Shown here: piece by piece, positions 57,223 through 64,000 of the stretch
How positions within the stretch are numbered: position 1 is the stretch's first letter
Layout: every line of letters begins with the position of its first letter
Assembly (NCBI GenBank): GCA_036505635.1
Contig: DASXTC010000045.1
Location: 1-64,000, forward strand
DNA length: 64,000 nucleotides
Source: DASXTC01 sp036505635
GTDB lineage: Bacteria; Acidobacteriota; Polarisedimenticolia; JACPZX01; DASXTC01
Direction: 5' to 3'
Program-made: the position numbers and the translations under genes
The notes under the pieces: generated by a model
What the model was told of the DNA's origin: nothing
The model's input: the letters and a program-made list of their open reading frames with translations, nothing else
Databases searched by the model: none

Positions 57223-57286
57223 GTGCCCCTCCGCGTCGAGTGAGAGTCCTAACGCGCCCGCATTCTAAGCGAACGGACGGTGCCGG

Positions 57287-58174
57287 TCAATGACGAAGCA
57301 GGAGCCGCTCGATCTCGCCGGCACGATCCGGATCGAGCCGCCCGCCGGCGCGAGCGATCGCGAGCGCCCGCAGCGACAGGAGCCGGTAGAGAGACTCGAG
57401 CGCCGGATCCTCCCCGGCAAGCTCCTGGAGGTGCCGCGCCACGGTGCGCTCGTCCCCCCGGACCACAGGTCCCGTCATCGCCCGGCGGGGGCCGACCCGC
57501 GCGAGGTTGCGCAGGACCGAGGCGGCCAGCGCCAGGAAGGCCTCCCGCGCCCGCCTCTCCGGAATCCCGGTGCGCCGGCGGGCCAGGTCGATCCCCGCGT
57601 CGAGCAGCGCGACGAGGCCGGGGGCCGTCAGGGAGGCGGCGAGGTGCCAGGCGCCGCGGGCCTGGGCGGGGATGGCGATCGGGACGCCGCCGAGACGCCG
57701 GGCGAGGGCGCGGGCGACCCGCAGCGCCCTCGGGTCACCGTCCACCCCGAAGGCGACCCCTCGCAGGTCGGGCGGCGCCGCTCCCGGCTCGGGAAAGCTC
57801 ACGAGCGGGTGCAGTGATCCGACGGCCGCCCCGGCACGCCGCGCCGGTTCGAGCACGGCGCAGGAGAACGCTCCGCTCGTGTGAAGGATCGTCTTGCTGC
57901 GCACGCCGGGGGAGGGGAGGGAGCCCAGCGCCCCGGCCGCGGCCGGGATCTCGGAGTCGGGCACGCAGAGCAGGATGACGCGGGCCGGCGCCACCGCGCC
58001 CGCCAGATCGAGCGTGCCGGCCCCACGGCCGGACAGGCGCGAGGCGCGCCGCGCCGAGGCCCGGGTCCGCGCCACGATCCCGGTGAGCGGAAAGCCCCGG
58101 CGTGCCAGCAACCGGGCGAGGGCCAGTCCGGCGCGCCCCGGGCCGATGACGGCCAGTGGGGTCCCGCGGCTCAT
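57287..58174 (-). CDS. Rossmann-like/DUF2520 oxidoreductase
   Basis: 295 aa. N-terminal NAD(P)-binding motif VIGPGRAGLALARLL, LLCVPDSEIPAAA near residue 70, SLHPLVSFP near 120 and a helical C-terminal DUF2520 domain with the family's SL-x-A-P-G-L-V-A-L segment near 182. Related to pyrroline-5-carboxylate reductase/6-phosphogluconate dehydrogenase-like enzymes; substrate unknown. ATGA overlap with RluD upstream, so it belongs to the ileS-lspA-lgt-rluD unit. Confidence 0.88.
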   Translation of the reverse strand: MSRGTPLAVIGPGRAGLALARLLARRGFPLTGIVARTRASARRASRLSGRGAGTLDLAGAVAPARVILLCVPDSEIPAAAGALGSLPSPGVRSKTILHTSGAFSCAVLEPARRAGAAVGSLHPLVSFPEPGAAPPDLRGVAFGVDGDPRALRVARALARRLGGVPIAIPAQARGAWHLAASLTAPGLVALLDAGIDLARRRTGIPERRAREAFLALAASVLRNLARVGPRRAMTGPVVRGDERTVARHLQELAGEDPALESLYRLLSLRALAIARAGGRLDPDRAGEIERLLLRH

Positions 58175-59121
58175 GGCCTCCTCAGGACATTGATGAGGGC
58201 GAGGAGCTCAGGGGGGAGCGGCGCCTCGATGGCGAGCCTCTCGCCCGTGACCGGATGGGCGAAGCTCAGCCGCCGCGCGTGCAGCGCGAGTCGCCGGAAG
58301 GCTCCGAGCGCTTCCTTCTTGACGGGGTCCGCGATCTGCCGCGCCCGTCCCACTCCTCCATAGACGGCGTCGCCGACGATCGGATGCCCCAGGTGCGTCA
58401 GGTGGACCCGGATCTGGTGGGTCCTGCCCGTGCGGGGCTTCACCTCGAGCCACGAGAAGCCGGACAGCGTCTCCTCCACCCGGTACTCCGTGAAGGCCTC
58501 CCGCGGGCTGGAGGTGCGCGAGGAGATCTTCACGCGGTTCCGCAGGTCCCGCCCGATGGCCAGATCGATCGAACCGGTGACCCCCTCCATGCGGCCCCAG
58601 ACGACCGCTTCGTAGACCTTCGCCACCGCGCGCTCCTGGAACTGATTGACGAGCCCGCGATGGGCTGCGTCGCTCTTGGCCGCCACGAGGACCCCCGAGG
58701 TCCCCTTGTCGAGTCGATGGACGATCCCGGGCCTTTCCACGCCGCCGATCCCGGAGAGATCCCGGCAGTGATGCAGCAGCGCATGCACCAGGGTGCCGGT
58801 GCGCTGTCCCGCCCCCGGGTGCACGGCGATGCCGGCGGGCTTGTCGATGACGATCAGGTGGGCGTCCTCGTAGAGGATGGCCAGCGGGATCGCCTCGGGC
58901 GTCAGATCGAGCGGGCGGAGATCCGGGATCTCCACCTCGATCGTCTCCCCCTCGACCATCGAGCGGCTTGCCTTCAGGGAGCGGGCCTCCTGCGTCACCA
59001 GCCCTTCCTGGATCAGCTTCTGGAGGTACGCGCGGCTCCGCAGGCGGCACCGGGCGGCCAGGAACCTGTCGAGCCTGAGCCCGGCCTCCTCCTTGGTCAC
59101 GGTCAGCCGGTCGCGCGTCAC
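58171..59121 (-). CDS. rluD: RluD-family 23S rRNA pseudouridine synthase
   Basis: 316 aa; GTG start. S4 domain about 1-75 (RLDRFLAARCRLRSRAYLQKLI), then the pseudouridine synthase domain with the catalytic Asp in GIVHRLDKGTSGVLV near 135 and the KPRTGRTHQIRVHLTHLGHPIVGD motif near 225. Typical RluD/RluC length. It modifies uridines of 23S rRNA helix 69 in E. coli RluD; the exact specificity here is not certain from sequence. Confidence 0.93.
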   Translation of the reverse strand: MTRDRLTVTKEEAGLRLDRFLAARCRLRSRAYLQKLIQEGLVTQEARSLKASRSMVEGETIEVEIPDLRPLDLTPEAIPLAILYEDAHLIVIDKPAGIAVHPGAGQRTGTLVHALLHHCRDLSGIGGVERPGIVHRLDKGTSGVLVAAKSDAAHRGLVNQFQERAVAKVYEAVVWGRMEGVTGSIDLAIGRDLRNRVKISSRTSSPREAFTEYRVEETLSGFSWLEVKPRTGRTHQIRVHLTHLGHPIVGDAVYGGVGRARQIADPVKKEALGAFRRLALHARRLSFAHPVTGERLAIEAPLPPELLALINVLRRP

Positions 59122-59143
59122 GGTCAGCTCTCCCCGCGCCCGC

Positions 59144-60013
59144 CTACCGCGGCGCGGCCGCCTCTCGGCGCGGGCGCTTCTTGCCCGGTCTTTTTCCGGG
59201 TTCGTGGCCGGCGGCCGCGGCCCGTCCCGACCCGCGCGAGCGCGCGGCGTAGAACCCGAGCGCCACCAGACCCACGGCGATGCTCAGGGCCTGGGACGTG
59301 GACATGCCCCAGATCGACCCGCGGTCATCGTCCCTGAGGAACTCCAGCGTGCCCCGCAGAACGGAATACAGGATGAGATAGAGCAGCAGGATCTGTCCGT
59401 CGAATCTCTTGCGTCGCGCCGCGACCAGCAGGATGAAGAAGAGGAGGAAGTCCGCCGCCGACAGGTAGAGCTGCACCGGATGCAGCGCGACGTTGAGCGG
59501 CACGCCCGTCACGTCGCGGGCCCGCGGATCGGTGAAGGTCACGGCAAAGGGCCAGGGGAGCGACGACGGCTTGCCGTAGCAGCAGCCCGCCGCGAAGCAG
59601 CCCCACCGGCCGATCGCCTGCCCGAGAATGATCGCGGGAGCCAGGATGTCCCCCATCGCCCAGACACCGTGACCCCGCCGCCGTATCATGATCACGCAGG
59701 TGGCTATCGCCGCAAGCAGGCCGCCGTAGAAGACGCCCGCCGAGCGGAGCGAGTTGAGGCTGAGGATCTCGGCGGGGTGGGCGAAATAGTAGTCGTAGCT
59801 CACCACGTAGAGGAGGAGCTTCGCCCCGAGCACCCCCGAGATGAGGCTGACGATCCACAGATCGGTGACGACGCCCTGGTCCACGCCGGCGCGCCTTCCC
59901 TGCCGCACCGCGACCCAGAGCGCCGCGAGAAACGAGACGGCCAGCAGGACGCCGTACGTGGGGACCGGCAGGCTCCACCCGAACAGGTGGAATTCGAAGA
60001 GGACCGGCATCAT
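59144..60013 (-). CDS. lgt: prolipoprotein diacylglyceryl transferase
   Basis: 289 aa; ATGA overlap with lspA. Seven or so membrane helices. The Lgt signature region RSAGVFYGGLLAAI near residue 89 and AIGRWGCFAAGCCYGKPS near 135 (with the essential Arg and Gly/Cys region), then ALHPVQLYLSA near 178. Transfers diacylglycerol from phosphatidylglycerol to the lipobox Cys. The C-terminus has an extra basic tail (about 265-289) rich in Lys, Arg and Ala, likely cytoplasmic. Its substrates include the LAAC lipoprotein at 37431. Confidence 0.95.
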   Translation of the reverse strand: MMPVLFEFHLFGWSLPVPTYGVLLAVSFLAALWVAVRQGRRAGVDQGVVTDLWIVSLISGVLGAKLLLYVVSYDYYFAHPAEILSLNSLRSAGVFYGGLLAAIATCVIMIRRRGHGVWAMGDILAPAIILGQAIGRWGCFAAGCCYGKPSSLPWPFAVTFTDPRARDVTGVPLNVALHPVQLYLSAADFLLFFILLVAARRKRFDGQILLLYLILYSVLRGTLEFLRDDDRGSIWGMSTSQALSIAVGLVALGFYAARSRGSGRAAAAGHEPGKRPGKKRPRREAAAPR

Positions 60014-60561
60014 GGCGCGCTCTCCCTCGACGGTTCGACGGGGGAGGGAGGTTCGGCGCCCCCTTCCGGCGCCGGGCTCTCCGTGCCGAAGAGGCTCTCG
60101 CCGATCAGCAGCCCCACTCCGACGCAGATGGCCGAGTCGGCGACGTTGAACGCGGGCCAGTGGTGCTCTCGCCAGTAGAAGTCAAGAAAGTCGATCACGT
60201 GCCCATACTTGAACCGATCGAGCAGATTTCCCAGGGCGCCTCCCAGGATCAGTGACAGCGCCAAAAGGGTCACCTTCCGGTGCGCCGGGACCCGCGCCGC
60301 GTAGAGCCCGATGAGGAGGATGGCGGCCGCCGGCATCACGGTGAAGAGGAGGCCGCGCCACCCGGCGTCGAGGCTCCGGAAGAGGCCGAAGACTCCGCCC
60401 GGGTTCCTCACGAAGGTCAGGTCGAAAAGGCCTGGAATGACCGGCACCGACCCGGCCGGGACCAGGCTCGTCAGGACGAGGCTCTTGGTGATCCTGTCCA
60501 GACCGACGACGGCAAGGCCGGCGGCGATGTAAGGCAGGTATCGGGCGGCGCGATGGCTCAA
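60010..60561 (-). CDS. lspA: lipoprotein signal peptidase (signal peptidase II)
   Basis: 183 aa from a TTG that overlaps the ileS stop (TTGA); upstream in-frame codons belong to ileS coding sequence. Four membrane helices. Catalytic Asp pair in the conserved motifs: GGALGNLLDRFKYGHVIDFLDFYW and PAFNVADSAICVG, plus VRNPGGVFGLF near residue 56. Cleaves signal peptides of lipidated prolipoproteins. The gene order ileS-lspA is conserved in many bacteria; lgt directly follows. Confidence 0.94.
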   Translation of the reverse strand: MSHRAARYLPYIAAGLAVVGLDRITKSLVLTSLVPAGSVPVIPGLFDLTFVRNPGGVFGLFRSLDAGWRGLLFTVMPAAAILLIGLYAARVPAHRKVTLLALSLILGGALGNLLDRFKYGHVIDFLDFYWREHHWPAFNVADSAICVGVGLLIGESLFGTESPAPEGGAEPPSPVEPSRESAP

Positions 60562-63404
60562 CGCTGACCTCGAGAGATCTCCCGTACCACCGAGCAGCAC
60601 CGCGCGCACAACGAGGGGAGCTCTGGGTCCCGCCCGACCGATTCGAGCACGTTCCAGCACCGCTCGCACTTGGCGCCCGGCGCGCGCCTCACCGCCACGT
60701 CGAGCCCCGACGGGCCGGCGGCCGCCGCGGGCTCAAGGTCCACTTTGGACACGATGAGGAACGCCGGAAGGTCAGCGACGTGCGCCCGCAGCAGCGGCTC
60801 GACCTCCGGTGACGCCTTCAGCAGCACGGCGGCCTCGATCGACCCGCCGATGCGCCCCTCGCGACGTTCGACCTCCAGGGCCCGTGTGACCACCTCGCGC
60901 AGGGCGAAGAGCCTCTCCCACTCCTCGCGCAGCCGGGCACGCGTCTTCGGATCCCCCGCGGCCCAGGTCTGTGCCGAGCCCTGCGCCGGAAACTCGGAGA
61001 TGTGGACCGACTCGGGATCCCGATCGGCCTTCGGCAGCGCCTCCCAGATCTCCTCGGCCGTGAAGGGCAGGATGGGAGACATCAGTCGGCAGACCGCGTG
61101 CGCGATCCGGTACAGGGCGGTCTGCGCGGAGCGGCGCTCCCTGGACCAGGCGACGCATGTGTAGAGGCGGTCCTTGAGGATGTCGAAGTAGAGGCTCGAC
61201 ATCGTCACCGCGCTGAAGTTGTGCAGCGCGTGGTGCACCGTGTGGAACTCGTATCCCTCGAAGGACGACACCACCTTCACCGTCAGGTCGTCGAGCTGGA
61301 GCAGGGCCCACCGGTCCAGGTCGAGGAGCTGATCGTCGGGCACCGCGTCGCGTCGCGGATCGAAGTCGTGGAGGTTCCCCAGCAGATACCGGAAGGTGTT
61401 GCGGATCTTGCGGTAGGCCTCCACGTTGCGGTCGAGGATCTCGTCCGACAGACGCATGTCGTCGATGTAGTTCACCATGGAGACCCAGAGCCTCAGCACC
61501 TCGGCGCCCATCTTGCCCACGACGTCCTGAGGGCTGATGACGTTGCCCAGGGACTTGGACATCTTCTGGCCCTGGCCGTCGAGGGTGAACCCGTGGGTGA
61601 TCACCTCGTCGTACGGGGGGCGCTTCCGGTTGGCCACCGCCACGAGCAGGCTCGAGTTGAACCAGCCCCGGTACTGGTCGTGCCCCTCCACGTAGACCCG
61701 CGCCGGCCACGCGAGCCCCTCCCGGCGGGCCAGGACCGCCGCGTGCGACACACCCGACTCGAACCAGACGTCGATGATGTCGGATTCCTTGCGGAACCTC
61801 GCGGCGCCGCACGCCGCGCAGACGGTGGCGGGATCGAGGAAGTCCCCCACCGGCCGCCTCCACCAGGCGTCGGCCCCCTCCGTCATGAAGATGCCGGCGA
61901 CCTTCTGTAGAGAACGGACCTCGATGAGGGCCTGGCCGCACCCCTCGCATGCGAACGCGGGTATGGGCACCCCCCACGAGCGCTGGCGCGAGATGCACCA
62001 GTCGGGGCGGTGCTCCAGCATGTTGGCCATCCTTTCCTCGCCCCACGCCGGGATCCAGCGCACCGTCCGGATCGCCTCGAGGCACCTGCGGCGCAGGTCC
62101 TTCGCGTCCAGGCTGATGAACCACTGCAAGGTCGCCCGGAAGATCACCGGGTCCTTGCTGCGCCAGCAGTGCGGGTACTGATGGACCAGCGTGGCCTGCG
62201 CCAGCAGAGCGCCGCGCTCATCGAGCAGCTTGATGATCGCGTCGTTCGCCTCGAACACCTTCCGGCCCGCGAAGCCCGGCGCCTCGTCCGTGAACCGGCC
62301 TTGCTCGTCCACGGGAGTGAGGATCGGCAGGTTGTTCTTCACGCCGGCCGCGTAGTCCTCATGCCCGTGCCCCGGGGCGGTGTGGACGGCTCCGGTGCCG
62401 GTGTCGAGCGTGACGTGCTCGCCGAGGATTACGAGCGAGTCTCTCTCGTAGAAGGGATGGCGCGCCTTGAGCCCGGCAAGCAGAGCTCCGTCGAGCGTCT
62501 CGAGGACGCGCGCGTCGCGAAGGCCGGCGGTCCGCTTGAAGGCCTCGGCCAGCGCCTCCGCCACCACGAAGAGCTCGGGTCCGCCGCCCGAGCCGGACGG
62601 CGGCCTGCCGGCTGTCCCCTCGAGGATCACGTAGGAAGCGCCGGGCCTGACCGCGATCGCCAGGTTGGCCGGCAGGGTCCAGGGGGTGGTCGTCCAGATG
62701 GGGATGGAGGCGCGACGGCCTGCGAGAGCGGGCCTCAACGGGCCGAGGTCGACTCCGAACCGCACCGTGATCGAAGGGGAGGTGTGCTCCGCGTACTCGA
62801 CCTCCGCCTCGGCCAGCGCCGTGCGGCAGGTCGGGCACCAGTGGACCGGCTTCTTGCCCTTGTAGACGGCTCCCTGGCGGACGAATCCGGCCAGCTCCTC
62901 CACGATCGTCGCCTCATACTCGTGGTCGATCGTGCGGTAGGGGCGCTCCCACTCCCCGAAGACTCCAAGACGCCGGAAGTCCTCCCGCTGCATGTCGATG
63001 TACTTTTCGGCGTACTTGCGGCATGCCTCCCGCACGGCGAGCGGGTCCATGGTCGTCTTGCGCGCGCCCAGCTCGCGGTCCACCTGCATCTCGATGGGGA
63101 GGCCGTGGCAGTCCCAGCCCGGCACGTAGGGAGCGTCAAATCCCATCATAGAGCGGGACTTTACGATGAAGTCCTTGATGATCTTGTTGAGGCTCTGTCC
63201 CAGGTGGATCCGGCCGTTGGCGTAGGGGGGACCGTCGTGCAGCACGAAGAGGGGCCGGCCCTTGCGCGCGGCGCGCAACTTGCCGTAGAGCCCCGCCTCT
63301 TCCCATCGCTTCAGCATCAGGGGCTCGCGCTGCGGCAGGTTCGCCTTCATGCTGAAGGTCGTGCGGGGCAGATTGATGGTTGCCTTGATCTGTTCAGGCG
63401 TCAC
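60558..63404 (-). CDS. ileS: isoleucyl-tRNA synthetase
   Basis: 948 aa; GTG behind GGGAG. Class I synthetase with HIGH-like HLGQ in PPYANGRIHLGQSLNKI near residue 60, the editing CP1 domain with DTGTGAVHTAPGHGHEDY near 330, KMSKS in GQKMSKSLGNVISP near 615, an anticodon-binding helical region, and a C-terminal zinc knuckle with CERCW and LCARC. Full length for the bacterial type. Confidence 0.98.
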   Translation of the reverse strand: MTPEQIKATINLPRTTFSMKANLPQREPLMLKRWEEAGLYGKLRAARKGRPLFVLHDGPPYANGRIHLGQSLNKIIKDFIVKSRSMMGFDAPYVPGWDCHGLPIEMQVDRELGARKTTMDPLAVREACRKYAEKYIDMQREDFRRLGVFGEWERPYRTIDHEYEATIVEELAGFVRQGAVYKGKKPVHWCPTCRTALAEAEVEYAEHTSPSITVRFGVDLGPLRPALAGRRASIPIWTTTPWTLPANLAIAVRPGASYVILEGTAGRPPSGSGGGPELFVVAEALAEAFKRTAGLRDARVLETLDGALLAGLKARHPFYERDSLVILGEHVTLDTGTGAVHTAPGHGHEDYAAGVKNNLPILTPVDEQGRFTDEAPGFAGRKVFEANDAIIKLLDERGALLAQATLVHQYPHCWRSKDPVIFRATLQWFISLDAKDLRRRCLEAIRTVRWIPAWGEERMANMLEHRPDWCISRQRSWGVPIPAFACEGCGQALIEVRSLQKVAGIFMTEGADAWWRRPVGDFLDPATVCAACGAARFRKESDIIDVWFESGVSHAAVLARREGLAWPARVYVEGHDQYRGWFNSSLLVAVANRKRPPYDEVITHGFTLDGQGQKMSKSLGNVISPQDVVGKMGAEVLRLWVSMVNYIDDMRLSDEILDRNVEAYRKIRNTFRYLLGNLHDFDPRRDAVPDDQLLDLDRWALLQLDDLTVKVVSSFEGYEFHTVHHALHNFSAVTMSSLYFDILKDRLYTCVAWSRERRSAQTALYRIAHAVCRLMSPILPFTAEEIWEALPKADRDPESVHISEFPAQGSAQTWAAGDPKTRARLREEWERLFALREVVTRALEVERREGRIGGSIEAAVLLKASPEVEPLLRAHVADLPAFLIVSKVDLEPAAAAGPSGLDVAVRRAPGAKCERCWNVLESVGRDPELPSLCARCCSVVREISRGQR

Positions 63405-63469
63405 GCCGCTCTCCCGTGGGACCGATCCGGCTGCGGGTGTGAAGTAGGTGCAACCTGCTGAGGGCCGAT

Positions 63470-63499
63470 AATTTATCAGCCGTCATTCCGGACTGTCAA
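63470..63499 (-). promoter_or_regulatory. promoter of the ileS-lspA-lgt unit
   Basis: Reverse strand TTGACA (63499-63494), 18-bp spacer and TAAATT (63475-63470). It lies 65 bp upstream of the ileS GTG in an AT-rich patch and is divergent from the cysteine desulfurase gene. Confidence 0.55.
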
Positions 63500-63549
63500 G
63501 GCTCCGTGATAGACTGACCGGCCCCGGAGCCCCTCACCACGGAGCGTTC

Positions 63550-64000
63550 ATGTCGCCGCCGATCTACCTGGATCACAACGCCACGTCGCCTCTGATCCCT
63601 CAGGCCCGCGAGGCGATGAGCCGGGCGCTGGCGGACTCCGAGAGCCGGTGGGGCAACGCCTCCTCACCGCACGCCTTCGGGCACGCGGCGCGCCTGGCCG
63701 TGGAGGATGCGCGTATCGAGGTGGCGCACCTGATCGGGGCCGAGCCGCGCGAGGTCATATTCGTCTCCGGGGGGACCGAGGCGGACAACCTGGCGATCCA
63801 GGGGGCGGCGCGCGCGATGAGCGAGGCGGGACGTGGGGCGGGGCGCGTCGTGACCAGCGCGATCGAGCATCCGGCAGTCCTCGGGTGCTGCCGGCGCCTC
63901 CAGTCCGACGGCTGGAGCCTCGCGATCCTTCCGGTGGATGGCGACGGCGCCGTCGAGCAGGACGAGGCGTGGCGGGCCCTGACCGGCGGGGCCGCGCTGG
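63550..64000 (+). CDS. cysteine desulfurase (NifS/IscS), partial
   Basis: ATG at 63550, open to the window edge (150 codons visible). N-terminal YLDHNATSPL, WGNASSPHAFG near residue 38, the cofactor-region motif FVSGGTEADNLAI near 73 and TSAIEHPAVL near 104 are all characteristic of PLP-dependent NifS/IscS enzymes. They supply sulfur for Fe-S clusters or tRNA thiolation; the group I/II distinction needs the missing C-terminal part. Divergent from ileS. Confidence 0.93.
   Translation, partial: MSPPIYLDHNATSPLIPQAREAMSRALADSESRWGNASSPHAFGHAARLAVEDARIEVAHLIGAEPREVIFVSGGTEADNLAIQGAARAMSEAGRGAGRVVTSAIEHPAVLGCCRRLQSDGWSLAILPVDGDGAVEQDEAWRALTGGAAL

Noticed and set aside
60558..63461. Several long plus-strand frames opposite ileS (for example 62010-63461)
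   Set aside because: Their translations are Arg/Gly/Pro/Val-rich with no motifs, while the minus strand encodes a textbook IleS.
1..64000. CRISPR arrays, insertion sequences, rRNA genes
   Set aside because: No regularly spaced repeats, transposase genes or rRNA-like sequence seen on either strand.

Overview
The window is high-GC DNA (roughly two-thirds G+C by eye) from a Gram-negative bacterium. The evidence for an outer membrane is Lgt and LspA for lipoproteins, several beta-barrel outer-membrane proteins, and a Wza/Wzz/BY-kinase polysaccharide exporter. No marker fixes the phylum. The mix of cohesin/dockerin proteins, TSP3-type repeats, a gingipain-like protease, a cupredoxin and a microcompartment shell gene would fit Acidobacteriota or another deep lineage known mostly from metagenomes; this is inference only.

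Layout. 1-2785 (minus): a polytopic membrane protein running off the left edge and an FAD oxidoreductase. 2980-3057: tRNA-Glu(TTC). 3259-5081 (minus): a two-gene AAA ATPase/DUF4276 module of visibly lower GC next to the tRNA, a candidate acquired defence cassette. 5684-6886: tandem-PDZ protein. 6959-11190 (minus): hexapeptide acyltransferase, a 67-aa protein, FemAB-like transferase, polysaccharide deacetylase and SGNH hydrolase. 11361-15525: TPR metallopeptidase, class I aminotransferase and a small outer-membrane barrel.

16045-32767 (plus) is a compact, translationally coupled exopolysaccharide operon: CapD-type dehydratase, Wza-like export protein, barrel, Wzz, tyrosine kinase, NusG paralogue, small HTH protein, a metallophosphoesterase relative with altered metal ligands, Wzy/WaaL-type ligase, DegT aminotransferase, formyltransferase, PIG-L deacetylase, initiating sugar phosphotransferase, two GT4 glycosyltransferases and a CapK-like adenylate-forming enzyme. 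Dehydratase, aminotransferase and formyltransferase together suggest a formamido-sugar in the polymer. A leader rich in hairpins precedes the operon.

33050-38066 encodes four exported proteins, including a cohesin-like protein, a dockerin-like protein and a cohesin-like lipoprotein, which looks like a small non-cellulosomal surface assembly. 38104-41098 holds further glycosyltransferases and a deacetylase.

41396-50109 is the most unusual part: an exported protein, a PqqD-like protein, a 43-codon peptide gene with a YxxP-type leader motif, a strong intrinsic terminator, an HPr-kinase-like protein, a C25 (gingipain-like) protease, and a fusion of an S26-type peptidase to a nucleotidyltransferase. 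PqqD, HprK-like kinase and this nucleotidyltransferase type also occur in some lasso-peptide clusters, but no lasso macrocyclase is present here. I read it as a candidate undescribed peptide-modification system.

50317-54629: cupredoxin, hybrid sensor kinase and porin-like barrel. 54681-63404 (minus): IleS-LspA-Lgt-RluD-DUF2520, followed in the same direction by a single BMC shell protein, a CoA-acylating aldehyde dehydrogenase with a C-terminal tail, and an exported protein. 63550 to the right edge is the start of a cysteine desulfurase.
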